Origin: Anaerosolibacter carboniphilus
GTDB lineage: Bacteria; Bacillota; Clostridia; Peptostreptococcales; Thermotaleaceae
Assembly (NCBI RefSeq): GCF_014205875.1
Contig: NZ_JACHEN010000001.1
Coordinates: forward strand, 1 to 64,000
Length of the DNA: 64,000 nucleotides
Direction of reading: 5' to 3'
The notes under the pieces are model-generated. The model was not told the origin of the DNA. It ran no database searches and saw only the letters and a list, made by a program, of their open reading frames with translations. Below, piece by piece: positions 42,248-51,388 of the stretch; within the stretch, counting starts at the first letter, position 1; every line of letters begins with the position of its first letter. The position numbers were made by a program, and so were the translations under genes.

Positions 42248-43336
42248 ATGAAAAGAGTTACTGCTGTAGTTGTTATGCTAATGATGATAGTTTCTCTAGT
42301 GGGGTGTTCTAGTGCAGATCAGCAAGAAACATCGGAAGAGAGGGCTGCGGCTGTAAAAGTCTTGGAAATAAAAGAAAGTCAGAAACCTGTAACAATAAAA
42401 TACATAGGAACCGTAGATGCAAAAGAGATTACCGCTTATAGTTTTAAAGTAGGCGGGAAGGTAAAAAGAATTTATGTAGAAAAAGGGGATCACGTGACAG
42501 AAGGAACATGCTTAGCAGAAATTGATACACAGGATTTAGAATTTCAAGTAGCCGCAGCAAAGGCTACTATGGATACGGCAGCCTTGAACATCAAAAAAGC
42601 AGAGGATTCCTTGCGATATAATAAAGACTTATTTGAAAAAATGGACAGTTTATATACAGCAGGTGCCATATCAAAGGATCAATATGATCAAGCAAAGCTG
42701 CAAACAGAGGTAACAGAGACCAGCTATTATCAGGCAAAATCGCAATATGATGCCGCCAAAACAGATTATGAGTATAAAACAACCTTGATACAAGATGCGA
42801 AACTCTATGCGCAACAAAAAGGTACGGTTGTAGATGTTTTATTTGAAGAAAATGAAAGGGCAAATGGAGGTCAATCAGTTGCCACAGTTAGAAGCGGAGA
42901 GCAGGTAATTAATGTGGGAATTCCTCAACAAGATCTTAAGGCTGTTCAAATAGGTGCTAAGGTGTTGGTTGACGTAGACGGAGAAACGACAGAAGGGATT
43001 GTTACATATATAGCAGAAGCACCAGATACAGCGACTAGGACATATCATGCTGAGATTGAAGTAGCGAAAAAAGACTTTAGACTGGGAGCGATTGCTAAAG
43101 CTGAGGTAGCGATTGGAGAGCAGCAGGGAATATGGATACCTATGACTGCGGTTTTTTCCAATGGAGAAGATTATGTTTATATCGTGAAAGAAAGCAGAGC
43201 ATTTAAAAGAACCATCGAAATATTGAATGTAAACGATGACAAGGTAAGAGTTAGTGGAATTGCAGCGGGAGAGTTATTGGCCATTAATGGAATGAAAAAC
43301 TTAAATGATGGTTCAAAAGTTAGCATTGTAGAGTAG
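42248..43336 (+). CDS. RND efflux periplasmic-adaptor (membrane fusion) lipoprotein
   Basis: 362 aa. The signal peptide ends in LVGC, Cys20. HlyD/AcrA-like: a biotinyl-lipoyl half (SFKVGGKVKRIYVEKGDHVTEGTCLAEID), a coiled-coil hairpin (about 95-180), the second lipoyl half (AQQKGTVVDVLFEENERA), and a beta-barrel and C-terminal domain. In a single-membrane cell it would be anchored outside the membrane and cooperate with the RND pump encoded 11 bases downstream. Confidence 0.92.
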   Translation: MKRVTAVVVMLMMIVSLVGCSSADQQETSEERAAAVKVLEIKESQKPVTIKYIGTVDAKEITAYSFKVGGKVKRIYVEKGDHVTEGTCLAEIDTQDLEFQVAAAKATMDTAALNIKKAEDSLRYNKDLFEKMDSLYTAGAISKDQYDQAKLQTEVTETSYYQAKSQYDAAKTDYEYKTTLIQDAKLYAQQKGTVVDVLFEENERANGGQSVATVRSGEQVINVGIPQQDLKAVQIGAKVLVDVDGETTEGIVTYIAEAPDTATRTYHAEIEVAKKDFRLGAIAKAEVAIGEQQGIWIPMTAVFSNGEDYVYIVKESRAFKRTIEILNVNDDKVRVSGIAAGELLAINGMKNLNDGSKVSIVE

Positions 43337-43347
43337 GAGGGGGAATT

Positions 43348-46300
43348 ATGAACAAATTGATTCAGCAGCTAATAAAGGAAAGGCGAGTTACATTATTTTT
43401 AGCAGTAGTCATTGCAGTTGTAGGTGCATATAGCTATTATTTACTCCCTAGACAAGAAAATCCAGATGTCTCTGTACCTGTTGCTATGATTATCACTCCC
43501 TATCCTGGTGCATCTCCAAATGATGTCAAAGAACTTGTAACCAGTAAGATCGAAGATGAACTGGCTGAGTTGGATGGCTATGATAAAACCATTGGAGTAT
43601 CAAAAGAGGGTGTGTCTATTGTTGTTGTTATGTTTCAAGATTATGTCGATAGTGATAAAGCACTACAGGATGTGCGAAATGCAGTAGTAGATGTACAGTC
43701 AGATATGCCCGGCGGGGCGTTGCCTAGTCAAGTGGATACAGATTTGATAGATACAGCTGGAATTATTATTAGCCTTTCAGGAGAAAATTATACGTATGAG
43801 CAGTTAGCATCCTTTGGAGAGCTTTTTGAAGATAAATTGGCTTCTATAGAGGGAATTTCAAAATTTAGTATCGAAGGAGAATTGGATAAAGAAGTAAAAG
43901 TTGATATAGATGTTGCTAAATTGAATCAATTAGGTATTTCTATTGTAGATATAAGCCAGATTCTTCAAGCCCAGAATATAGAGATACCTTCAGGAAATAT
44001 TAAGTATGGAGATACAAAAATCACAGTAAAGACGCCAGGGATATATACTTCGCTAGACGATATTCGAAACACGATCATTGGTGTATCCTCTCAAACGGGT
44101 ATCGTCACTAAACTATCAGATGTAGCCGATGTCTATATGGATTTGGAAGAAGATGCGCAAAAGTATAAGCAAAATGGAAAGAATGCCGTTCTGCTTACAG
44201 GATATTTTCAAAAAGGCAAAAATATAGTCATTGTGGGTAAAGATGTGAGGACTGCAATCGACGAGGTGAAAGCTGCATTGCCAGAGGATTTGATTGTAGA
44301 AGAAGTGATTTATCAGCCAGATGATGTATCAAAATCAGTAAATGATTTTATGATGAATCTAATAGAAGGAATCATTTTGGTCATCATCGTCGTTTTTCTA
44401 GGAATGGGATTACGAAATGCGTTGGTGGTTTCTACAGCTATTCCGCTATCTGTATTGATTACCTTTGGCGTAATGTTCTTAATGGGAATTGAAATTCATC
44501 AAATGTCTTTAACAGCATTGATCATTTCTCTAGGCGTATTGGTAGATAATGCTATTGTAATTAGTGATACGATTCAAGTGAGAATGGATCAGGGAGAAGA
44601 AAAACTGGATGCCGCTTATAATGGGACGACAGTATCTTCCATACCGATTTTTACAGCAACTTTAACGACAATTGCAGCATTTTCACCACTGCTTGGATTA
44701 CCAGGCGCAGCAGGGAAATTTATAAGTGCTATTCCTATTGTACTAATTATCTCTATCATTGCTGCATACCTTGTCGCCATGTTTGTAACACCAGCTATGG
44801 CGGCGGTACTGTTTAAGAAAAGCAAAGTAAAAGAAGATAAAAAAAATAAGATAAAGAAATTTTTCTATAATATGCTGCAATTCGCCTTGGGACGGAAAGC
44901 CCTGGTGGTGGGCGTAATGATAGCAGCTTTCGTATGCACAGTTGTTATCTTAATGCCTCAGCTGCCTTCTCAATTTTTCCCATATACAGATAAAAATATA
45001 TTTTATATAGAAATAGAATCGGAAGTCCCAGGAAATATTGAGGCTACAGAAAAATTAACGGATGAAGTTGTAAATCTCTTGTCTAATGAGCCAGAGATTA
45101 CAAGCTATACAGTGGCAATCGGAACAGGAATGCCCAAATTTTACGTTACCATGAAACCTGCTATGCCTTCTGCAGATTTTGGACAGATGGTGTGCAAGTT
45201 CGATCTTGGTGATAAAAAGGAGCGAAGATTCAAAAACAAAGAGGAATTCGTTGACTATATACAAAAAAAATTAGATGAAAATATAGCCAATGGACATACT
45301 TCAGCAAGATTATTGGCAAATGCAAAACCTGTTGAAGCGAAGGCAATTGTAAAAGTTTCAGGAGAAAATTTAGATAGATTGAGAGAAGTTGCCGACACGT
45401 TAAAGAAAGAAATAGCGACCATTCCAGGAACTACAAATGTAAGACATGATATGAAGGATAAGAGTTTACAGTTACAAATAGAAGTAGATAAGGAAAAGGC
45501 CAGCAGCTTTGGAATTACCCAATATGATATTCAAAGGCAAGTAAATATGGCATTATATGGGAATAAGGCATCCGTATATCGTAGAGGAGGAAATGAATAC
45601 AACATTCGATTGAAGAGTAATATTAACAGTGTATCAGAGTTGGAAAATATGGGAATCAAATCTTCAGCAACGAACAAAAAGGTACCGCTAAAACAGTTTG
45701 CCGCGGTAACGCATGAAAGAAAAATGGATGGGATCAATACTTATAAGAGAAAGCAAACAGTTGAAATCTTGATAAATGAACTCCCTGGTTATAGCCCTAT
45801 TGAGATAGAAAACATCATTGAAAATGAAATTCTTCCCAAAGTGGACACTTCTGGAACAACGATCAGCTTTCATGGAGAAAGGGAAGATATAAGTGAGAAC
45901 TTTAGTATTGTGGGCATTTTAGCTTTGCTCTGTGTTTTCATTATTTATGTTATCTTGTTGATACAGTTTAACTCCTTTATACAACCTGTTGTGATCCTTC
46001 TTACTGTACCGTTATCCCTCATCGGTTCAATAGCAGGATTATACCTAATGAATAACCCTTTGTCCTTGACGGCATTCCTGGGAATTATCGCACTGATAGG
46101 ACTGGTCGTGAAGAATGGAATACTGTTAATAGAATATATCAATGATGCAAGAAAGCAGGGCTGCAGTATAGAAGAAGCTTGCATAGATGCAGTGGATAAG
46201 CGATTTAACGCCATTATTTTGAGTGCAACGACAACCGTCGTAGGACTGATACCTTTGGCACTTTCAGGAAGCAGCTTATTTGGTCCCATGGCGATTGCGT

Positions 46301-46431
46301 TGATGTCTGGACTAATCGTTTCTACATTTTTGACGATGGTAGTAATACCTGTTGTGTATAGCATATTTGAAGGTTTCATAGAAAACTGGAAAAAGAAGAG
46401 GGGGCTAAAAACTGAATTGACTGTAGAATAG
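43348..46431 (+). CDS. RND family efflux transporter (AcrB/HAE1-like permease)
   Basis: 1027 aa, full length for an HAE1-type pump. Twelve membrane helices as 1 + 5 and 1 + 5, with two large extracytoplasmic loops (about 30-330 and 545-855). The proton-relay region in TM4 reads GVLVDNAIVISD, and the second half has GLVVKNGILLIEYINDA. Motif PGASPNDVKELVTSKIEDEL in the porter domain is typical. ATG after GGAGGGGGAATT. Likely exports drugs, lipids or similar compounds by proton or sodium antiport; no outer-membrane channel is expected. Confidence 0.94.
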   Translation: MNKLIQQLIKERRVTLFLAVVIAVVGAYSYYLLPRQENPDVSVPVAMIITPYPGASPNDVKELVTSKIEDELAELDGYDKTIGVSKEGVSIVVVMFQDYVDSDKALQDVRNAVVDVQSDMPGGALPSQVDTDLIDTAGIIISLSGENYTYEQLASFGELFEDKLASIEGISKFSIEGELDKEVKVDIDVAKLNQLGISIVDISQILQAQNIEIPSGNIKYGDTKITVKTPGIYTSLDDIRNTIIGVSSQTGIVTKLSDVADVYMDLEEDAQKYKQNGKNAVLLTGYFQKGKNIVIVGKDVRTAIDEVKAALPEDLIVEEVIYQPDDVSKSVNDFMMNLIEGIILVIIVVFLGMGLRNALVVSTAIPLSVLITFGVMFLMGIEIHQMSLTALIISLGVLVDNAIVISDTIQVRMDQGEEKLDAAYNGTTVSSIPIFTATLTTIAAFSPLLGLPGAAGKFISAIPIVLIISIIAAYLVAMFVTPAMAAVLFKKSKVKEDKKNKIKKFFYNMLQFALGRKALVVGVMIAAFVCTVVILMPQLPSQFFPYTDKNIFYIEIESEVPGNIEATEKLTDEVVNLLSNEPEITSYTVAIGTGMPKFYVTMKPAMPSADFGQMVCKFDLGDKKERRFKNKEEFVDYIQKKLDENIANGHTSARLLANAKPVEAKAIVKVSGENLDRLREVADTLKKEIATIPGTTNVRHDMKDKSLQLQIEVDKEKASSFGITQYDIQRQVNMALYGNKASVYRRGGNEYNIRLKSNINSVSELENMGIKSSATNKKVPLKQFAAVTHERKMDGINTYKRKQTVEILINELPGYSPIEIENIIENEILPKVDTSGTTISFHGEREDISENFSIVGILALLCVFIIYVILLIQFNSFIQPVVILLTVPLSLIGSIAGLYLMNNPLSLTAFLGIIALIGLVVKNGILLIEYINDARKQGCSIEEACIDAVDKRFNAIILSATTTVVGLIPLALSGSSLFGPMAIALMSGLIVSTFLTMVVIPVVYSIFEGFIENWKKKRGLKTELTVE

Positions 46432-46438
46432 CACCAAT

Positions 46439-46476
46439 AACAAAGCTTGTAGCTAACTACAGGCTTTGTTTTATTT
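46439..46476 (+). terminator. terminator of the TetR-RND operon
   Basis: AACAAAGC-TTGTAG / CTACAG-GCTTTGTT stem with one T-G pair, then TTATTTTTT. Confidence 0.9.
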
Positions 46477-46601
46477 TTTGAACACTTCCACGAAATGGTA
46501 TCCCATGAAATGAAAAATAATTCTTTAGTTTTTATGGATGCTGACGATATAATAATATGGAGACTATTTATTAAGTAACGGAAGAGAAGAAGGAGGACAA
46601 A

Positions 46602-47213
46602 TTGAAAAAGCATGCACGATATATATTTATATTGGGAGTGGGAATTGGCTTGATTATTGCCTCTCTGCTAGGCTTGGTAGGAAATAAGATGGCTAATTAC
46701 CAACATGAGGTCATGGGAAGGCTCGCTGCTGCCAACCAAGTAGGAGAGGAAGAAACCAGCAAAGATCAAGGAGAAGAGAAAAAAGAAGAGGTTCAAGTGG
46801 AAGCTGAGAAAGAACAGAACAAAGAATCCGAGACAGTGGAAATTTTGATAAAGGAAGGTTTATCCTCGGAGGAAATAGCAGAAATTCTATATCAAAATCA
46901 ATTAATCGCTGATAAAGAGGATTTTAAAATTCTTCTGAACTTAAAAACCTTGGATACGGTGAAAGCTGGACAGGTGCTAACAGACCAAGGCATCATCAGC
47001 CGAGGATGGAAAATTACTCAATTGCTTAGCACTGTATCAAAAAAGTATGATAAGGCTGCAGAAAAGATGTATGAAGCTAAGCTAATAGACGATCAGGAGA
47101 GTTTAGCGTATATCATGGGCATATTGAGAGAAGGGAAAAAAGTGATTCCTGGGAAGAAGATAATCAAAAGAGGAACGAGTATGAATGAGATTGTTCAAAT
47201 ACTTATTCAATAA
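46602..47213 (+). CDS. membrane-anchored protein with MltG/YceG-like motifs
   Basis: 203 aa, TTG start after AAGGAGGACAAA. One N-terminal membrane helix (8-28), a highly charged Glu/Lys linker (45-75), then an outer domain. IKEGLSSEEIAEILYQNQLI resembles the LysM-like start of the endolytic transglycosylase MltG/YceG, and a second partial copy (IKRGTSMNEIVQILI) ends the protein. The catalytic MltG domain is absent, so it may bind peptidoglycan but not cut it. Function otherwise unknown. Confidence 0.7.
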   Translation: MKKHARYIFILGVGIGLIIASLLGLVGNKMANYQHEVMGRLAAANQVGEEETSKDQGEEKKEEVQVEAEKEQNKESETVEILIKEGLSSEEIAEILYQNQLIADKEDFKILLNLKTLDTVKAGQVLTDQGIISRGWKITQLLSTVSKKYDKAAEKMYEAKLIDDQESLAYIMGILREGKKVIPGKKIIKRGTSMNEIVQILIQ

Positions 47214-47488
47214 AACCCTCTGATCATGGAATGATCCGTAAAAGAGACTTTGGAAATCGTATGATTTACCATAGAGAAAGAATAAAACAAAAGATCCGTC
47301 CAATCATCTCTTAACTCCTTTTGGACGGATCTTTTTACTTTCTGACGATTATATTTCTCATCTCCTATGACGCCACAACCCCGAGATACTTCCGGCATGC
47401 TGCGATTGAGTTTATTGGCAGCATGAATAAAAGCTTTTTTTCCATTAAGATGGAATGACTCTCTTTTAATAGATTTGTTCTTTTTCAT
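47207..47488 (-). CDS. hypothetical protein, 93 aa (tentative)
   Basis: Minus-strand frame. ATG at 47488 lies 8 bases after AGGTG. The first ~55 residues are basic (HLNGKKAFIHAANKLNRS) and look coding. The C-terminal third reads through a large hairpin (47288-47337), which is a likely terminator for the gene at 46602, and the frame overlaps that gene by 7 bases. A real but shorter protein, or none, remains possible. Confidence 0.4.
   Translation of the reverse strand: MKKNKSIKRESFHLNGKKAFIHAANKLNRSMPEVSRGCGVIGDEKYNRQKVKRSVQKELRDDWTDLLFYSFSMVNHTISKVSFTDHSMIRGFY
47288..47337 (+). terminator. long-loop hairpin with T-run
   Basis: AAAAGATCCGTCC / GGACGGATCTTTT, a 13-bp perfect stem, ~22-nt loop and T5 tail on the plus strand; about 75 bases after the MltG-like gene. 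Confidence 0.65.
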
Positions 47489-47748
47489 CAATCATCACCT
47501 CTTACTTATAGTATATCACAAATCATATCTGTTAAGCTATGAAGAATGAGCCAAATAAAAAAGTAAGAGAAAGGTGTAAGAATAAAAATAAAGTGCAAAA
47601 TATGGAGAATTATGTAGAAAATTGTCAATGAATACTATATAATACTGATAAGCATCCATGAGATGACGGATAGAGAAGTAATGTTTTTACATTTCAGGCT
47701 TACCCGTAGATGGGAAGGAATAAATCTCTAGATGAAGGGTGTTCTAAA

Positions 47749-49875
47749 ATGAACAAGGCAAATAAGAAGAAATTAAAGAGACAAACCCAGAGCAACAATA
47801 CTGATCATAAAGCCGATGAGCCGGACCGCCCGTTGGAATTACATAAAAAACCGAAGTTAACACTTGTGCCCCTGAAAATTGCTTTGCTCTATCTAATTAT
47901 TGGTGGGATATGGATCATATTATCCGATGAAATCCTCTCTCAACTTTTCACCCATATAGAAACCTTGACGATTATACAGACCTTAAAGGGCTGGCTTTTT
48001 ATCTTGATTACAGGGGCTATGATCTATTTTATGATAGGAAACAGCCTGAAAAAAGGTGATTATTGGAGTGAAAAGTTGATTCAAAGCTATGAAGAACTGG
48101 AAGCCGTACATGGTCAGCTTATGGCTACAGAGGAAGCGCTAAAGGAGAAATATAGTGCCCTTTTGAAAAGCGAAATCGCGTTGAAGGATAGTGAAGAGCG
48201 ATATCGATTGGCCCTGGAGGGGACCAGCGATGGTATTTGGGTTCATGATACAACCAAGGAAGAAAATTTTGTATTCAACCGTACGAAAGAAATTCTAGGA
48301 TATGAAGAAGATGAGATGCCTAATACATTAGAAAGCTGGCAAAGCATCATTCATCCTGAAGATATTGTGGAGACAATGGAAATAAGAAGTAAATATCTAA
48401 GTAGAATGATACCTTCCTATGAGCATGAGTATCGATTGAGAGCGAAGACAGGAGAATATCGATGGATTGCCAGTAGGGGAAAAGCTGTCTGGGATGAGCA
48501 TGGAAATCCTGTTAGAATGATAGGCTCCCACAAAGATATAACCAACCAGAAATTGGCGGAGGAAAAAATTTATCGATTGGCTTATTATGATAGTCTGACG
48601 GATCTGCCAAACCGGGTTGTGTTTGATGAAAGTCTTTCTACTGTTTTGGAGGAAGCAAAAGCAAAGAGGGAGATGACCGCATTACTTTATTTAGACTTGG
48701 ATAATTTCAAAATGGTAAATGATACGTTGGGGCATATTTTTGGAGATCTGCTGCTGAAGAATGTGGGAGAACTATTGAAGCGATGCCTTGACGAGCGGGG
48801 GATTGTTGCCCGGGTGGGCGGTGATGAATTTTGTATCCTCTTATCAAGTATTAACAGTAAAGAGGAAGTCATTCCAGTGGTAGAGAAAGTTCTGGCAGCA
48901 TTTCAAAACCCGTGGATATTGGATGACCGAGAATTCTATATTACAACCAGTATTGGCATCGCTGCATATCCGCTGGATGGGGAAGATCGTCATACGCTTC
49001 TAAGAAATGCAGACACGGCCATGTATGGTGCGAAAGATTATGGGAAGAACAATTATCGATTCTATACAGTGGACATGAACAAAAAGATTGTTGAGAAGCT
49101 TGAAATGAGTAATAGTTTAAGACGTGCCCTAGAGCGCAAAGAATTATTGTTATATTATCAACCTCAAGTTGATTTAGAGAAGGGTAAAATTGTAGGTGTA
49201 GAGGCCCTCGTTCGGTGGAATCATCCGATCTGGGGAATGGTGTCACCCGTAAAGTTTATTCCCATAGCAGAAGAAACAGGTATGATTATGGCGATTGGGG
49301 AATGGGTATTGCGAGAGGCTTGCAGTCAGAGCAAGAAATGGAGGGAGGCAGGTTACCCTTCTATAGGATTTGGAGTTAATCTTTCAGCTCAACAATTTCA
49401 ACAGCAGGATTTAGTGGAAATGATACATAGCATTATTTTAGAAAATGAGCTAGAACCCCAACATTTAGAATTAGAGATCACGGAGAGTCTGGCTATGAAA
49501 GATTTAGAGCATACTGTGGACATTCTGAAGAGGCTTAGATCTCTGGGAATTAAAATAGCCTTAGATGATTTTGGGACGGGTTATTCTTCTTTAAATTATT
49601 TAAAACAGCTGCCTATTGATACCTTAAAGATAGATAAGAGCTTCGTAAATGACATTACCATGGGATCTAATGAAGAGGCAATTGCCAAATCCTTGATTAC
49701 TTTGGCCCATAGCATGAGTCTTATTGTGACAGCAGAAGGCATTGAAACGAAGGACCAATATATGTTTCTTCAAGAGCAATGCTGTGATAAAGCCCAAGGG
49801 TATTTGTTCAGTAAGCCTTTACCTCCCGATGCATTGGAAAGATTGCTCGTAGAGGAGTCCGTAGGTTTAACATAG
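47749..49875 (+). CDS. c-di-GMP turnover protein: membrane-PAS-GGDEF-EAL
   Basis: 708 aa. A charged N-terminus precedes two membrane helices (about 40-95), followed by a short coiled coil, a PAS/PAC sensor (about 148-275), a GGDEF domain with intact GGDEF at 357-361, and an EAL domain with EALVRWNHP at 485-493, ITESLAMKD, DDFGTGYSSL and KIDKSFV. Both catalytic signatures look intact, so it may both make and cleave cyclic di-GMP. ATG at 47749 follows GAAGGGTG; a longer frame from 47710 has no site. No c-di-GMP riboswitch was seen upstream. Confidence 0.93.
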   Translation: MNKANKKKLKRQTQSNNTDHKADEPDRPLELHKKPKLTLVPLKIALLYLIIGGIWIILSDEILSQLFTHIETLTIIQTLKGWLFILITGAMIYFMIGNSLKKGDYWSEKLIQSYEELEAVHGQLMATEEALKEKYSALLKSEIALKDSEERYRLALEGTSDGIWVHDTTKEENFVFNRTKEILGYEEDEMPNTLESWQSIIHPEDIVETMEIRSKYLSRMIPSYEHEYRLRAKTGEYRWIASRGKAVWDEHGNPVRMIGSHKDITNQKLAEEKIYRLAYYDSLTDLPNRVVFDESLSTVLEEAKAKREMTALLYLDLDNFKMVNDTLGHIFGDLLLKNVGELLKRCLDERGIVARVGGDEFCILLSSINSKEEVIPVVEKVLAAFQNPWILDDREFYITTSIGIAAYPLDGEDRHTLLRNADTAMYGAKDYGKNNYRFYTVDMNKKIVEKLEMSNSLRRALERKELLLYYQPQVDLEKGKIVGVEALVRWNHPIWGMVSPVKFIPIAEETGMIMAIGEWVLREACSQSKKWREAGYPSIGFGVNLSAQQFQQQDLVEMIHSIILENELEPQHLELEITESLAMKDLEHTVDILKRLRSLGIKIALDDFGTGYSSLNYLKQLPIDTLKIDKSFVNDITMGSNEEAIAKSLITLAHSMSLIVTAEGIETKDQYMFLQEQCCDKAQGYLFSKPLPPDALERLLVEESVGLT

Positions 49876-50061
49876 GGTAAGAGAAAAGTATATACATAAC
49901 ATACATAGGAATGAAAATGAAACTCTTGGAGCCCATCCATGAGTTTTTCTTTTGGAATCAAAATGACAGCTTTTCGTAACTCTTTTGTAACCATTCGATG
50001 AGGTGGGCATTATACAATATAACTATCAAGATTGTATACGAGCACAAGGAGTGGAAAAAGG

Positions 50062-50625
50062 ATGGAAGCTTTATCAGGAGCGGTTGTTCAACAAGGCTTG
50101 AATCTAGAGCAGCAGGAGATGCTTTATGAGCGCTATCATAAGAATGTATATCATACCGTCTATCATTTATGCAGAGACAGAGAACTGGCTGAAGAATTAA
50201 CCAACGAAGCCTACTTAGTAGCTTTTCAGAAGATTTATATGTTAAAAGACATGGATAAGTTTAAAGGTTGGATTTGCAGTATTGCTTTAAACCTAGCCAG
50301 AGACTATATAAGAAAGAATCATAGGATTTCTCCTGTTGCATCTGTAGAGCAATGGATCCAATCCTGCTATACAGTGGAAGACGAGGTAGTGGCAAAATTG
50401 GATCTTAACCAGGTAAAGGCAGCAATCAACGGACTGGATAGCCATTATCGAAATGTTATCATTCTAAGATACTATCATGATTTGCCCTATAACGATATTG
50501 CAAAAAGGTTGAATCTAAGTTGTGGAACTGTAAAAACTAGAATCAATAGAGCCAAAGGTAAGCTGCATCATCTCCTTGGAAAAAAAGATGGGAAACAAGA
50601 ATTGCCAGCTTTATCTGCCATGTAA
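50062..50625 (+). CDS. ECF-type RNA polymerase sigma factor
   Basis: 187 aa. Region 2 (about 25-95: YERYHKNVYHTVYHLCRDRELAEELTNEAYLVAFQKI) and region 4 (about 120-175: LDSHYRNVIILRYYHDLPYNDIAKRLNLSCGTVKTRINRAKGKL) without region 3, typical of the extracytoplasmic-function group. ATG at 50062 after AAGGAG. No anti-sigma gene is adjacent; instead a two-component system and a lipoprotein follow in the same direction. The 19 bases at 50016-50034 recur upstream of the yerC-like gene. Confidence 0.9.
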   Translation: MEALSGAVVQQGLNLEQQEMLYERYHKNVYHTVYHLCRDRELAEELTNEAYLVAFQKIYMLKDMDKFKGWICSIALNLARDYIRKNHRISPVASVEQWIQSCYTVEDEVVAKLDLNQVKAAINGLDSHYRNVIILRYYHDLPYNDIAKRLNLSCGTVKTRINRAKGKLHHLLGKKDGKQELPALSAM

Positions 50626-50692
50626 ATATAGAGACAAGGGATTTCTTAGTGATATAATAACAGTAGATAGACTGAAGCGAAGGAGTTTTTCT

Positions 50693-51388
50693 ATGAAGCA
50701 CAAAATCTTGATTGTGGAAGATGAGCATAGCATCAGAAGTTTGCTGAAGGTAAGCCTGCTCCATAGTGATTATATAATTATTGAGGCTGCAACAGGAGAA
50801 GAGGGGTTATCAAAGGCTAGGGCTGAGGAACCTCAGGTGGTGATTCTGGATGTAATGCTGCCAGGGATGGATGGGTTTATGGTTTGCGAAATGCTTCGAA
50901 GGGAGTTTCGTAACATTGGGATCATCATGTTGACTGCCAGAGGTCAAGATACGGATAAAATCTGTGGACTGAAATTTGGTGCAGATGATTATGTAATCAA
51001 GCCTTTCAATCCTACGGAGCTTGCGTTACGGGTTGCTGCCTTGCTGCGGCGTATGGAAGGCGGAACAAAGACTACGGAAAGCAAGTATATTGAAAGACAG
51101 CCCTTTGCCATTGATATAGTGGGACGCAAGGTATTCAAAGAAGGAAGGGTGATTGAAATGACCCCAAAAGAATACCTCTTAATGAAATTATTTTTAGAGA
51201 ATCCTGGAAAAGCCTTTACGAGGGATGAACTGATGAATGTGGTGTGGGGATGGGATTACATTGGGGATACCAAAATTGTAGATGTGAATATTCGAAGACT
51301 GCGAACGAAAATAGAAGATGATTCCTCCAGCCCTATCTATATTGAGACCGTATGGGGTACGGGATATAGATGGAAAGTGGAACAATGA
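50693..51388 (+). CDS. OmpR-family response regulator
   Basis: 231 aa. Receiver domain with phosphorylated Asp53 (VVILDVMLPGMDG), acidic pair Glu9/Asp10, Thr in MLTARG and Lys in YVIKPF, followed by a winged-helix DNA-binding domain (about 130-231: MTPKEYLLMKLFLENPGKAFTRDELM, VDVNIRRLRTKIE). ATG at 50693 after GAAGGAG; the frame starts at 50576 inside the sigma gene but without a site. Overlaps the kinase gene by four bases. Confidence 0.94.
   Translation: MKHKILIVEDEHSIRSLLKVSLLHSDYIIIEAATGEEGLSKARAEEPQVVILDVMLPGMDGFMVCEMLRREFRNIGIIMLTARGQDTDKICGLKFGADDYVIKPFNPTELALRVAALLRRMEGGTKTTESKYIERQPFAIDIVGRKVFKEGRVIEMTPKEYLLMKLFLENPGKAFTRDELMNVVWGWDYIGDTKIVDVNIRRLRTKIEDDSSSPIYIETVWGTGYRWKVEQ

Noticed and set aside
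47489..47748. c-di-GMP riboswitch before the GGDEF-EAL gene
   Set aside because: Neither GEMM-I nor GEMM-II core motifs could be found; only short unrelated hairpins.
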